Source of the DNA: Clostridium sp. Marseille-P299
GTDB taxonomy: Bacteria; Bacillota; Clostridia; Lachnospirales; Lachnospiraceae
NCBI RefSeq assembly: GCF_900078195.1
Contig: NZ_FJVE01000004.1
Coordinates: 248,001-312,000, forward strand
DNA length: 64,000 nucleotides
Direction: 5' to 3'
Shown: piece after piece, positions 27,463 through 37,094 of the stretch
How positions within the stretch are numbered: the first letter of the stretch is position 1
Layout of the letters: each line of letters starts with the position of its first letter
Translations under genes and position numbers: made by a program
Notes under the pieces: model-generated
What the model saw: the letters and a program-made list of their open reading frames with translations, nothing else
Told to the model about the DNA's origin: nothing
Databases searched by the model: none

Positions 27463-28365
27463 TTAATTCTTGCCTTGAAATAAAGGTAATCCAACAAGAA
27501 TTTCTAGCTCTCTCTCTTTTAAATTTGCAGTAACGAAACCTCCCATTTGTTCCGTAAGCAATTTAACGATAGACAACCCCAGCCCTGTCGTCTTACTTCT
27601 TGATTTATCCCCAGTGTAAAAACGTTCAAATAAACGATTCATATCAATATTAGCTTCTTTATCCACAAAGTTCTTAAATAAAATAACAGCCTTATCATTA
27701 TTCTCGGTAATTTTCACACCGATATTTCCTCTTGCGTGAAATACACTATTTCGTATAAGGTTTTGGATAATTCGTATTGTCATTTCTTTGTCTATATAGG
27801 AATATACAGGTTTATTATTCTCATATTGGACAAGTAAGTTCTTCTCCTCTAACATTGCTATTGATTCTGCAATACATTCCGTCATAAGATTTGTCAAATT
27901 AATACGCTCAAATTTAGGTTTTATATCTATATTTAAAAGATAGGAATATTCGAAAAAATGTTCAATTAATGTGCCCAATTCATCTGCATGTTTTTGTGCG
28001 ACTACTAGTTTTTCGTGCTGCTCAAATGTCAGTTCACCTTTTTCCATCAGCTGTTGATATCCCTTAATGGCGGTAAGTGGAGTTCGCAAATCGTGAGATA
28101 TATTTGCAATCATCTCTCTAAAACGCTTTTCCTCCTGAAGACGCTCAAGGCGAAGGGTCTCCTCCGCCTTAAAACATTGATTGATATTCGCAACCACTTT
28201 ATTAAGTTCATTGTTAATTAAGCCTAGATGGATTGGCTGACGCAACTGTTTTGTTATACGCTTATTTAGTTGCTGATTAATTTTACGTAATTGCAATTGC
28301 AATGAGAAGCAATATAAAACCAATATCATAATAATTACGCTCAAAAGACCAACTACAATTATCAT
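27463..28365 (-). CDS. Sensor histidine kinase, short N-terminus
   Basis: 300 aa. One N-terminal transmembrane helix (~2-24), a linker, H-box ISHDLRTPLTAIKG with phospho-accepting His91, N-box region IIQNLIRNSVFHA and G-box TTGLGLSIVKLL. No sizeable extracytoplasmic sensor, like the intramembrane-sensing kinases of peptide-antibiotic resistance modules. I prefer ATG 28365 (GGGGA upstream) to 28377. Cognate regulator is likely the gene at 30410-31090, separated from it by an ABC transporter; this split order is common in BceRS/lantibiotic-immunity type loci. Confidence 0.9.
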   Translation of the reverse strand: MIIVVGLLSVIIMILVLYCFSLQLQLRKINQQLNKRITKQLRQPIHLGLINNELNKVVANINQCFKAEETLRLERLQEEKRFREMIANISHDLRTPLTAIKGYQQLMEKGELTFEQHEKLVVAQKHADELGTLIEHFFEYSYLLNIDIKPKFERINLTNLMTECIAESIAMLEEKNLLVQYENNKPVYSYIDKEMTIRIIQNLIRNSVFHARGNIGVKITENNDKAVILFKNFVDKEANIDMNRLFERFYTGDKSRSKTTGLGLSIVKLLTEQMGGFVTANLKERELEILVGLPLFQGKN

Positions 28366-28381
28366 CTGAATCCCCATTCCT

Positions 28382-28436
28382 ACGCACGTTCTTTGTGCAT
28401 AACAAGTTTGTGGTGCGAAAGCACAAACTTGCGTGG
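28382..28436. repeat. REP-like hairpin between permease and kinase genes
   Basis: CAAGTTTGTG (28403-28412) pairs perfectly with CACAAACTTG (28422-28431), and outer ACGC/GCGT bases extend the stem. It is GC-richer than its surroundings and lacks a T-run, so it is an intercistronic hairpin or a dispersed palindromic element rather than a terminator. Confidence 0.65.
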
Positions 28437-28550
28437 GAAAATTGGCTTAATTTTACACACTCCCCCACCCCTGTTCCTTTATTAATATTTATCATTCTTT
28501 AATGTATTACAACGATAGATTCAACCATACTGTAAATAATGGGACATTCG

Positions 28551-29348
28551 CTATTTTAATTCCATTTTTTGAAACGCACCAATTGTAATCATTAGTATTA
28601 CAATCAAAAAGATTACGCTAACACCAATTGCCCTTATAACATCTCCAATTCCTGTATCAAGAGACATCATTGCGTAATTACCTCCATAGGGTGTAGCATC
28701 AAATATATGTTTAAATACCCGTGATTTTTCTCTAAGTCCCGCCAACTGCCCACAAAGGAATGATAAGCCATAATAAATAGCAACTACAAAAATAGGTTTC
28801 TTTAATATAAGCGCTAAAGGAATACATATGCTTAATTGAGCCACATATACAAAAAGTAATGTCAACATGAGAACTACTAATTTCCCAATCTCTGAAAAAG
28901 GGAGCTCAGCATTACTAGTGGTTGTTAATAAGTTTAGAAAACCTAATGCCACAGAACCCATATCATATTCGTGATTTAAAGCAATTCCAACTCCTGTTAC
29001 AACTGCATAAGGTAGTAAAAGAAGCGCTATAGAAATACTAAATATTATCGTTTTAGATAAGATTACTTTTGTTCTGCTATAACCATTCGTGATGGCATCA
29101 TGGATCGTTTTATTTTCAAAATCTCCACTAATAATAACTCCCGATATAACCGCACCTAAAATACTTATCATACTCATATCCGATAGTAAAAAACCAATTC
29201 CAGACATACTTACATCCATCTTACCTAGTGATATCAATGATGCAATTATGCTCATAATAACTGCACTTACTGTAGTAATTCCTAACAACACTTTGAATGA
29301 GAAAGTTTTTTTAAGTTTATATAATTCAGCATGAACTAAATTAATCAT
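28551..29348 (-). CDS. ABC-2 type permease, lantibiotic/bacitracin efflux type
   Basis: 265 aa with six membrane helices. N-terminal HAELYKLKKTFSFKVLLGI is typical of BcrB/MutE/EcsB-like ABC-2 permeases. ATG 29348 follows GGGAGG and overlaps the ATPase gene by 8 bases, which suggests coupled translation. With the ATPase it should export or remove a peptide antibiotic from the membrane; this is family inference. Confidence 0.88.
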   Translation of the reverse strand: MINLVHAELYKLKKTFSFKVLLGITTVSAVIMSIIASLISLGKMDVSMSGIGFLLSDMSMISILGAVISGVIISGDFENKTIHDAITNGYSRTKVILSKTIIFSISIALLLLPYAVVTGVGIALNHEYDMGSVALGFLNLLTTTSNAELPFSEIGKLVVLMLTLLFVYVAQLSICIPLALILKKPIFVVAIYYGLSFLCGQLAGLREKSRVFKHIFDATPYGGNYAMMSLDTGIGDVIRAIGVSVIFLIVILMITIGAFQKMELK

Positions 29349-30261
29349 TGTCACTACCTCCCACAATTGAGATAAAATAATCTTCTAAGGTATCACCTTC
29401 GTTGGAAAGGTTCGTAATAATAACTTCATTTTCAAAGAGCACTCTTGAAACCCTCTCTTTTTCATTCAGATAATCATATAATTTCACTGATTTATCTGGC
29501 ATAACAATGTAGTTGTTGGTATTTAATTTTAGTTCTAGAATGCTAGCTAATTTTTCTGTTTGTTCGCAACGTATCAGCAAATGATGTTTACAATGTTCCT
29601 CTAGCTGTGCTAAAGTTATGGTTTGTTTCACCTCTCCTTTATGAATAATAATATAATCGGTGGCAGTTTGATATAACTCAGGCAAATTATGACTTGAAAT
29701 TAAAATTGTCATCTGTTTTTCTTCACATAGTTTTATTAATAAATTACGAATTTCAACAACTCCAATTGGGTCAAGCCCATTGATTGGCTCATCCAATATA
29801 AGTAACTCAGGATTTCCTAGTAAAGCAACTGCTATTCCTAAACGCTGTTTCATACCAAGTGAGAAATTTTTAGCCTTCTTTTTACCAGTGTCAGTAAGCC
29901 CTACCAATTTTAAAAGCTCTTCTTCGATTTCTTTGTTTGGTATTCCTCTCATAATCCTATGTAACGTTAAATTTTCTTTTGCAGTCATGTTCGGTACTAT
30001 GCTTGGATATTCAATCATACATCCAATTCTTTTCCGTTCTTCTTGTAATTCCTTTAAACCAGATTGTCCAAATAACTCAATACCTCCACTAGTAGGAAAA
30101 CTAAGGCCAGATATTAAACGCATAAGTGTTGTTTTTCCTGCCCCATTTTGACCAATCAAACCATATATCTTTCCTGCTTCTAAGGTAATAGAAACATTAT
30201 GCAAAGCATTTACGCTATGATAGCTTTTTGTTAGATTTTTTGTTTTTAAAATATATTCCAT
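29341..30261 (-). CDS. ABC transporter ATPase, BcrA/lantibiotic-immunity type
   Basis: 306 aa. Walker A GQNGAGKTT (~36-44), signature FSLGMKQRLGIAVAL, Walker B LLILDEPINGLDP, and a C-terminal ~80-residue extension after the ATPase core, as in BcrA. The start ATG 30261 has GGAGG five bases upstream; the frame is open to 30306 but lacks another such site. Lies between its regulator (30410-31090) and permease (28551-29348). Confidence 0.92.
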   Translation of the reverse strand: MEYILKTKNLTKSYHSVNALHNVSITLEAGKIYGLIGQNGAGKTTLMRLISGLSFPTSGGIELFGQSGLKELQEERKRIGCMIEYPSIVPNMTAKENLTLHRIMRGIPNKEIEEELLKLVGLTDTGKKKAKNFSLGMKQRLGIAVALLGNPELLILDEPINGLDPIGVVEIRNLLIKLCEEKQMTILISSHNLPELYQTATDYIIIHKGEVKQTITLAQLEEHCKHHLLIRCEQTEKLASILELKLNTNNYIVMPDKSVKLYDYLNEKERVSRVLFENEVIITNLSNEGDTLEDYFISIVGGSDND

Positions 30262-30409
30262 CTTCCCCTCCATTCTGTCCAACGCCAGCTCTATAAATAA
30301 ATGCACTTTTTGCCGTCTGACATACCTTTTTTCTTTCTAACTACAGTGTAAAACATAAAGGTTTAGAAAAGGTTAAGTATAAATAAAAATAGTTTAGAAA
30401 TCGATAATT

Positions 30410-31090
30410 TTATACCTTAAATAATCGATACCCTAATCCCCAAACCGTTTCAATATATTCCTGCTTCTCATTTACTTTCTTTAATTTAGAGCGCAAATTA
30501 CTGATATGGGTTTTTACGGCATTATCATCCCCTAAGTATTCTTCCTTCCAAATTGACTCATAAAGATTTGACTTCGTATAAACCTTTTCGCGATGCAGCA
30601 TAAGCATCTCTAAAATCAAGTATTCTTTTGCGGTTAGCTCAAGCTCCAATCCATTCACTACCACACGTTTCGAATTAACATCAAGGACAATATCCTTATA
30701 GCTATATACATTACTCTCTTGTATCTGTTTCTTCCCACGCCTTAAATTTGATTCAACCCTTGCCACGACCTCTCCTAAATCAAAAGGTTTCGTAATATAA
30801 TCATCCGCACCTAGTTTTAACAAATCAATTTTGATGCCAACGATATCTTTGGCTGAAATAATGATAACAGGAATTTCTGAAAAACTTCGCATTTCTCTTA
30901 AAATCTGATCTCCACTTTTGTAAGGAAGCATAATATCAAGTATTACAAGATCATATGAATTATCTTTTATTTCATTCATTCCATCGATACCACTATAAAC
31001 AGAAGTTGTATTATATCCTGCATCGGATAAAGCTTCCGCTAGCATTAAATTAACATCTTTACTATCCTCGATGATCAAAATTTTCTCCAT
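30410..31090 (-). CDS. OmpR-family response regulator (BceR/VanR-like)
   Basis: 226 aa. Receiver domain with acidic pair IIEDS, phospho-acceptor Asp52 (VILDIMLPYKSGD) and YITKPFD; winged-helix output domain ending VWGLGYRLF. AGGAGATATT precedes the ATG. First gene of the minus-strand group regulator - ABC ATPase - permease - kinase - STAS-like protein. Probably activates that group in response to a cell-envelope peptide antibiotic, by analogy to similar loci. Confidence 0.94.
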   Translation of the reverse strand: MEKILIIEDSKDVNLMLAEALSDAGYNTTSVYSGIDGMNEIKDNSYDLVILDIMLPYKSGDQILREMRSFSEIPVIIISAKDIVGIKIDLLKLGADDYITKPFDLGEVVARVESNLRRGKKQIQESNVYSYKDIVLDVNSKRVVVNGLELELTAKEYLILEMLMLHREKVYTKSNLYESIWKEEYLGDDNAVKTHISNLRSKLKKVNEKQEYIETVWGLGYRLFKV

Positions 31091-31265
31091 AATATCTCCT
31101 TACTTCATCCGTTTTTATATTTATAAATGTATCTCAAACACATATCTCTTATAATACATATATGTATCAAATCCTAAATAAAATTATATACATTTTAACA
31201 TTTATTAGCAATATATGTATAGAATTGCATTCAATTATAGATGTGATTATCTGTCCAAAAATAAA

Positions 31266-31311
31266 ATGGGACCGTCGCAAAATAAAATTTTATATTTTGC
31301 GGCAGCCCCAT
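31266..31311 (-). terminator. Terminator after the flavoprotein gene
   Basis: Long near-perfect stem (ATGGG-ACCGTCGCAAAATA with TATTTTGCGGCAGCCCCAT, about 19 bp with two mismatches). On the minus strand it is followed by ATTTTATTTTT. Same hairpin family as at 13021-13057 and 45087-45133. Confidence 0.88.
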
Positions 31312-31342
31312 TAAATATATTTCAAATTGAAACAAGGCAATA

Positions 31343-32080
31343 TTAATTTTTATAACCTTCAAACGTATCACTAATAATTCTCTTTTTCTTAACGCCTTTT
31401 GATTTTAATAAATCTATCGTTGATTGTAAGACTGTTGGTGCTCCTGAAACGTAGTAATAAGCAGTATTGTCATATTTCTTAGCTAACTCTGCTAACTTTT
31501 TCTGAGTTTCCTCTGGATTTCTAGTTTTATGTAATGTCATCGCAGCATTATTATTCGTTATTCTTTCTATTTCTCCGTTAAATAAGTAATAATTAGTTGC
31601 AGCATAAACAATCTCAATTGGCCGACTCGTATCGTTCTCTAATTGTTTTAGTAGTCCTCGAATCGGTGTAATCCCAACACCACTAGCAAATAAAACAATA
31701 GGAGATGTGTTATCTTTAACTAAGAACCAGCCAAAAGGTCCTACCATTGCAACACTTTCACCTTTCGTCATTGTAATTAATTGCTTTTTATAGCTACTAG
31801 GTTCTTTTCCCGTTCTTGTTCCAAGCAGTAAATATCCTTCTTCTGGGATGGATGCAACTGAAAAGATTCTATAATCACTTCCTTCAATCGCTTTTCCAGG
31901 TAGTTTAAATATCGCATGTTCACCGGGCTTCCAAGTGACCCCTGGCTCTGTTCTTAATTTGATTACAAAATAATCTTCAAACGGATTTTCTATGGAATCT
32001 ATTTTTGCTGTTGTTTTTTTTGTTATCCCTTTAAAGTATTTAATTTTAGAGACTAGCTCTAATGTTTTCTTAATCCCCAT
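31343..32080 (-). CDS. FNR-like flavoprotein oxidoreductase (FAD/NAD(P)-binding)
   Basis: 245 aa of the ferredoxin:NADP+ reductase fold. FAD-binding RxxS in DYRIFSVAS, NAD(P)-binding GVGITPIRGLL, C-terminal SDTFEGY. No 2Fe-2S domain and no transmembrane helix. It probably passes electrons between NAD(P)H and a ferredoxin or small acceptor. GTAGGTG precedes the ATG. Divergent from a TetR gene, and both -35 elements in the shared promoter overlap TGACAC palindromes, so TetR very likely controls this gene. Confidence 0.88.
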   Translation of the reverse strand: MGIKKTLELVSKIKYFKGITKKTTAKIDSIENPFEDYFVIKLRTEPGVTWKPGEHAIFKLPGKAIEGSDYRIFSVASIPEEGYLLLGTRTGKEPSSYKKQLITMTKGESVAMVGPFGWFLVKDNTSPIVLFASGVGITPIRGLLKQLENDTSRPIEIVYAATNYYLFNGEIERITNNNAAMTLHKTRNPEETQKKLAELAKKYDNTAYYYVSGAPTVLQSTIDLLKSKGVKKKRIISDTFEGYKN

Positions 32081-32199
32081 AATTTTTCACCTACTTTCTT
32101 ATAACAGATGTACACGTAGACTCTACTAAAGTACTCCTGCATTAATAATCGTTTTATCTATTCTCTCATTTGTTCATTTAAATTTAAGTGTAACAATCC

Positions 32200-32255
32200 T
32201 TGACACATGTCAGGTTATGATATATGATTCTATCAGCAACCATGACACGTGTCAA
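32200..32255. promoter_or_regulatory. Symmetric divergent promoter pair with two TetR operators
   Basis: Plus strand: TTGACA (32200-32205), 17 bases, TATGAT (32223-32228) toward the TetR gene. Minus strand: TTGACA (32255-32250), 17 bases, TAGAAT (32232-32227) toward the flavoprotein gene. The -10 boxes overlap. Palindromes TGACACATGTCA (32201-32212) and TGACACGTGTCA (32243-32254) cover each -35 and are centred 42 bp apart, four helical turns. The whole element is symmetric about 32227.5. Confidence 0.85.
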
Positions 32256-32315
32256 TGTTGTTTCAATAAGTCTTACATTTACTTCATATTGTCAACTTTT
32301 TAAGGAGGCTCCATC

Positions 32316-32849
32316 ATGTACATCGGTAACAATCCAACTGCTCTTCGTTCTATGGAGTGGTTTACAGACGCTATTCTTCAATTAATGCACGATAACGATT
32401 ATTCAAAAATTAATATAAAAGACATTTGCAAGAAGGCCGATTTATCCAGGCAAACTTTCTATCAGTTTTTTTCTTCGAAAGAAGATTTAATACGTTTTTG
32501 CATTCGTGAACATTTTCTTTGCTGGGATGCAATTCCTTGTGTAAACAATTTAAATGAAATTTCAGAGCAAATGATTAAGCATATATCAGATAACAAAGAG
32601 TTTATTCAATTATTATCAAGACATCACCTTGGGCACATTTTAACCGAAGAACTCTCTAAAAACCTTACGATAATTGCAGATAAAATCGACCCGAATCGAG
32701 ACCCAAAAACAAAAGAACTAGCCCATGCATTCATTACGGCTGGATTATCCAATACATTCCTCGTATGGGCAAATTCTACTAATATTACAGAAAATGAGCT
32801 GATTCATCTGCTATTTATGATTCTAAAGGGAAGATATTTTAAGATATAA
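32316..32849 (+). CDS. TetR-family transcriptional regulator
   Basis: 177 aa. N-terminal helix-turn-helix (~residues 25-50: INIKDICKKADLSRQTFYQFF), then a helical ligand domain. The ATG follows AAGGAGG. Slightly short for TetR, resembling the AcrR-like TetR_C group. Divergent from the FNR-like gene, with two matched palindromes in the shared promoter; it probably represses both. Inducer unknown. Confidence 0.92.
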   Translation: MYIGNNPTALRSMEWFTDAILQLMHDNDYSKINIKDICKKADLSRQTFYQFFSSKEDLIRFCIREHFLCWDAIPCVNNLNEISEQMIKHISDNKEFIQLLSRHHLGHILTEELSKNLTIIADKIDPNRDPKTKELAHAFITAGLSNTFLVWANSTNITENELIHLLFMILKGRYFKI

Positions 32850-32889
32850 TCAGTTTGCCTAAACTCAAATACTCATATAAATGAAAAAT

Positions 32890-32921
32890 GGTGCCAGCGT
32901 AGTTTTCACCAAGCTGACACC
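32890..32921 (-). terminator. Terminator after adenine deaminase gene
   Basis: GGTGCCAGC (32890-32898) pairs with GCTGACACC (32913-32921), one mismatch, then ATTTTTC on the minus strand. Lies 12 bases after the ade stop, and may also stop the convergent TetR transcript. Confidence 0.8.
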
Positions 32922-32933
32922 TTACACTTTATA

Positions 32934-34730
32934 TTATTCAATCTCTAACGGTACAAATTGAAATGTTGTACAATCCACCAAGCCTCGATTTGTTAATCTT
33001 AACTCTGGTAAACAAGCAAGTGGTATTAACGCCATCGTCATATATGGTGAAACAATATTACATCCAATTGCTTCCCATGCCTTTGTAACTTTCGCAACCA
33101 TTTCAGCCATTTCATCCACTGGTTTATTATTCATTAGTCCTGCGATTGGAAGTGGTAATACTCCAATTAATTTTCCGCCTTGTGCAACCGCCATACCACC
33201 ACCGCATTCCACAAGTGCATTTGCTACAATTGCCATATCTTCATCATTACTTCCCAGAACTAGTAAGTTATGTGCATCATGAGCAACGGTTGACGCCATC
33301 GCTCCATTTTTAATATGAAATCCTTTTACGAAACCAAAACCTTTTGTTCCCGTATAATTATGACGTTCAAATACAACCGCCTTTAGCACGTCCTGGCTTG
33401 GGTCTGCCTGAATGTACCCATCTTTTACTGGAACCGTTATATGTCTTTCATAGGTTCCAACTTTTTCAGGAATTATTTCAATCACACGTACTTCGGTGTT
33501 CCCTTCTTTTTTTGTTTCAATTTTAAAGGAATCTGAAGTGATTGTTTCTTTGATATGCATTGTATTTGTTGCTTTTTCTGGGAATTCATATTTTTCTAAT
33601 TCAATACACATCTTACCATCTTTCGCTACAACATTCCCATCGATAATTACTTCATTTACATTTAAATCCGTTAAGTTATCAAGAAATACAATGTCTGCAC
33701 ATTTCCCTGGTGTAATAGAGCCTAGGTCTTGATCCATATGAAATGCCTGGGCACAGTTAATGGTAACCATCTGGATTGCCGTTAACACATCAATGCCTTC
33801 TTCCACAGCTCTTCTTACAATGTGATCTAAGTGACCATCTTCCATTAATGTATGGGGATGTGTATCATCTGATATTAGCATAGCAAATCGTGTATCTATA
33901 TTTTCTTCCGTAATACTACGAGCAACGTCTTTTAAATCATGCCATGCACTGCCTTCTCTAAATTGAGCATACATACCCAATCGCATTTTTGCCAATGCTT
34001 CTTCTTTGCTTGTGGATTCGTGGCATGCCCGGACACCACTTGCTATATAGGCACTTAAACCTTTTCCAGTATCTGAAACTGACCAATGGCCAGTTACTGT
34101 CTTATTTGCCTTTAGTGTTTCACCAACAATTCGGTGTGTTTGGTCATCGCTACCTATAATCCCAGGATAATTCATCATTTCTCCTAGTCCTACAACACTA
34201 TCCCATTTCATACTTTCAGCAACTTCCTCTGGGCCTATAAATGCACCCGTATCTTCAAATCCTGGTACAGCAGGTACGCAAGAAGGCGTGGTAACCATAT
34301 TTTTTAATGGCGTATGTTTTCCATCCTCAATCATGTAGCGTACCCCGTCCATGCCAAGCACATTACAAATTTCATGAGGGTCCATATATATTCCTATAGT
34401 ACCATGTGGTACTACTGCTTTTGCATATTCACTAACACTCATCATAGAAGATTCAACATGAATATGTCCATCTAGAAAACCAGGTGCAATGTAGCGTCCA
34501 TTCGCTTTTATTACCGTAGTTTCTTCACCGATGCAATGTGTAGCATCACCAACTAATGCAATTCTACTATTTTTAATTGCAACATCCATATGTTCCATAA
34601 TCTCTTTGGTACATACATTTATAAGTTTCGCATCTTTTATTACTAGGTCGGCACTTTCTCTACCCATCGCCACTGCAGATAAACTCTTTGACACTTGCCA
34701 TAGAGGTTGATCTTTAAACATATTGAACAT
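32934..34730 (-). CDS. ade: Adenine deaminase
   Basis: About 598 aa, normal for the Ade family (amidohydrolase superfamily). Metal-binding PGFLDGHIHVESSM near residue 90, further motifs GTIGIYMDPHEICNV, SDDTHPHTLMEDGH, and the C-terminal domain with HDAHNLLVLGSND. Converts adenine to hypoxanthine and ammonia with a binuclear metal centre. ATG 34730 is chosen since AGGAGG is seven bases upstream; ATG 34736 is too close to it. Monocistronic. I looked for a purine riboswitch in the 160-base leader and saw none. Confidence 0.95.
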   Translation of the reverse strand: MFNMFKDQPLWQVSKSLSAVAMGRESADLVIKDAKLINVCTKEIMEHMDVAIKNSRIALVGDATHCIGEETTVIKANGRYIAPGFLDGHIHVESSMMSVSEYAKAVVPHGTIGIYMDPHEICNVLGMDGVRYMIEDGKHTPLKNMVTTPSCVPAVPGFEDTGAFIGPEEVAESMKWDSVVGLGEMMNYPGIIGSDDQTHRIVGETLKANKTVTGHWSVSDTGKGLSAYIASGVRACHESTSKEEALAKMRLGMYAQFREGSAWHDLKDVARSITEENIDTRFAMLISDDTHPHTLMEDGHLDHIVRRAVEEGIDVLTAIQMVTINCAQAFHMDQDLGSITPGKCADIVFLDNLTDLNVNEVIIDGNVVAKDGKMCIELEKYEFPEKATNTMHIKETITSDSFKIETKKEGNTEVRVIEIIPEKVGTYERHITVPVKDGYIQADPSQDVLKAVVFERHNYTGTKGFGFVKGFHIKNGAMASTVAHDAHNLLVLGSNDEDMAIVANALVECGGGMAVAQGGKLIGVLPLPIAGLMNNKPVDEMAEMVAKVTKAWEAIGCNIVSPYMTMALIPLACLPELRLTNRGLVDCTTFQFVPLEIE

Positions 34731-34889
34731 AAACATTCCTCCTCTTACGTAGTATTGTTTTTATTTACAACTATATTATATTACATTTGGAAGATTAATA
34801 CATGAAGAAGTTAAATTATTATCTTAATAACCTAAAAAGTACCTTTTATCATTTCAGAATTATATAGATATAGAAAGGGGCCGTCGATA

Positions 34890-37076
34890 TCAACTCCCTT
34901 GCATCCTAAGCTGCGCCATCACTAAATGATAATAAATTCCCTTCTTTTCTAAAAGTTCATTATGGGTTCCAATCTCCGAAATTTTTCTCTTATCAATTAC
35001 AATCAACCGGTCTGCATTCTTTAACGTTGAAAGCCGATGTGCAATGGCAAAGGTCGTTTTCCCCTTCGTTAAGTTTTTCAGTGCCTGCTGAATCATAAAT
35101 TCACTTTCTGTATCCAGTGCAGACGTAGCCTCATCCAAAATCAAAATCCTCGGATCGCTTAAAATAGCCCGGGCAATGGCAATTCTCTGTCTTTCACCAC
35201 CAGATAAGTTATACCCATGTTCCCCAACGTAAGTATGATAACCGTCCGGTGTCTTACATATAAAATCATGGGCACCAGCCGCTTTCGCAGCACGAATTAC
35301 ATCTTCAAAACTTGCATCCTGCTTTGCAAACCGTATGTTGTTTAAAATACTTCCAGAAAACAAAAAGTTCTCCTGCAATACGACCCCGATTTGAGAATGT
35401 AAACATTCCTTATTCATATCACAAATATTAATTCCATCAATAGAGATAGATCCGCTATCAACATCATACAAACGCATAATTAAATTAATCAATGTAGATT
35501 TTCCCGTTCCCGATGCACCAACTATCCCAATCATTTCACCCTGCTTAACCTGTAGTGAAATTTCCTCTAGTACAGGCTCATAACTCTTATATCCAAAGCA
35601 TACATCTTCAAAATCAATATCTCCTTTGATACGAAACTCTTTCGCTTTTGGTTTTTCCTGAATTTGCGGCTCTTCCTCTAAAATATCATAAATACGTTCT
35701 AGAGAAGTTAACATCTCCATAATACTTCTTGGAAGCTGAGTTAACCTTCCTAATGGACCATAAATAATTCCTGTGTATGTAATAAACTGTAGTAATTCCC
35801 CGGCACTCATAGTCCCAAGTAATACAGCCTTTCCACCGAAATAAGTTACAAAATATAAACCAAGTCCCATAACAAAGGTAAGGATTGGATAGAAAACCGC
35901 AAAAAAGACTTCATTATTTTTCTGAACTCTTGCATAATCCTGCGCCATTTCATTAAAATGTTCCGATTCTTCCTGCTCTTTTCCATATGATTTTACCAAG
36001 CGAATGCCTGAAATCACATCTTGAAGGCGGCTGTTTAACTTATCTTCTTTAATCCTTTGCATTCTGAAAATATGCTTAATTTTCTTTTTCCAAATTTTCG
36101 TTGCGATTAACACAAATATAAAAAACACCAAAGAAGCTAATGTTAATAAGAAGTTCATCCGTAGCATAATAGCTAAAGCTCCGATCATAGTAACTAAGGC
36201 TGAGAATACATTACCAAAGACATTTTCCATAAACCTTCGTATCTTGACGGTGTCTTTTACCACACGGTTCATTAAATCTCCCGGTTTTCTTCGTTCTTGG
36301 AAAGAAAGAGAAAGTATTTGTATTTTATGAAATAATTTACTTCGAAGCTCTTTACTAATCTGAGCCCCAAGCCTTACACACCACCAGTTTTTCGCAATTT
36401 GAATTGTTATGACGGCAATGGTCAATACTAACATAACCACAATAAAGAAGAGAATGTCTTTGTAATCACCATTTTTATATACTAAAACATCATCAATAAA
36501 ACGCTTTTGCCATTCTGGAATATAAAGCTGTGCAATCGCTGCTATAATCATAAAGATTGCTATCCCGATAAACCTCCACCTATAATCTTTTATTAACTTT
36601 AGGAAATTACCCATAGTCGTATGCCTACCACTACAATATGGACATTCTCTTGTTCCTGGTAGTACTCTTCCACATTGTTCACAATACCGGTCTAACTCTT
36701 TACTTACAACTTCTTTAAAGATACCTTTTGACAAATTCTCTGCGCCCTGCGCTACTTGAAAGTATTGTCCTAGGTATCGCATAGAAAACCGTGCAGTTAT
36801 TACCTCTTCACTACCATCATCCACAATAATAGCTCCACAATTAACCATTTCCTTGCACACAATACGTTTTATCTGCTGTAGCTCATATTCATATAAAATA
36901 TGAACCCCTTGCATGACAAAAAAGCGGATTTCTGTGATTATAACAAAGCCATCCCTAACATAATTAAAACTTCCGCTACTTTCTAAATCATATGGAACAC
37001 AAAATTGAATCTGTTCTTCCTGTTTTAAATTTAAAATCCTTTTTTGTTCCTCTGACAATTTATAATTTAATCTCAT
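34890..37076 (-). CDS. ABC exporter-type ATPase/permease with N-terminal domain and zinc ribbon
   Basis: 728 aa. Residues ~1-125 form a beta-rich, PH/GRAM-like domain; a zinc ribbon follows (CEQCGRVLPGTRECPYC), then six transmembrane helices (~165-445) and an ATPase with Walker A GASGTGKST, signature LSGGERQRIAIARA and Walker B ILILDEATSALD. AAAGGA precedes the ATG. It starts 18 bases after the partner gene, which has the same layout, so a heterodimer is likely. Downstream of GH105 and GH28 on the same strand, hinting at pectin-oligomer or product transport. DUF1854-linked ABC pairs are also known near cyanophycin genes; the substrate is open. Confidence 0.88.
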   Translation of the reverse strand: MRLNYKLSEEQKRILNLKQEEQIQFCVPYDLESSGSFNYVRDGFVIITEIRFFVMQGVHILYEYELQQIKRIVCKEMVNCGAIIVDDGSEEVITARFSMRYLGQYFQVAQGAENLSKGIFKEVVSKELDRYCEQCGRVLPGTRECPYCSGRHTTMGNFLKLIKDYRWRFIGIAIFMIIAAIAQLYIPEWQKRFIDDVLVYKNGDYKDILFFIVVMLVLTIAVITIQIAKNWWCVRLGAQISKELRSKLFHKIQILSLSFQERRKPGDLMNRVVKDTVKIRRFMENVFGNVFSALVTMIGALAIMLRMNFLLTLASLVFFIFVLIATKIWKKKIKHIFRMQRIKEDKLNSRLQDVISGIRLVKSYGKEQEESEHFNEMAQDYARVQKNNEVFFAVFYPILTFVMGLGLYFVTYFGGKAVLLGTMSAGELLQFITYTGIIYGPLGRLTQLPRSIMEMLTSLERIYDILEEEPQIQEKPKAKEFRIKGDIDFEDVCFGYKSYEPVLEEISLQVKQGEMIGIVGASGTGKSTLINLIMRLYDVDSGSISIDGINICDMNKECLHSQIGVVLQENFLFSGSILNNIRFAKQDASFEDVIRAAKAAGAHDFICKTPDGYHTYVGEHGYNLSGGERQRIAIARAILSDPRILILDEATSALDTESEFMIQQALKNLTKGKTTFAIAHRLSTLKNADRLIVIDKRKISEIGTHNELLEKKGIYYHLVMAQLRMQGS

Positions 37077-37094
37077 GACTTTTTCCTTTCTGAT

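Noticed and set aside
34737..34889. Purine riboswitch upstream of adenine deaminase
   Set aside because: I looked for the three-stem core with its conserved loop sequences and did not find it.
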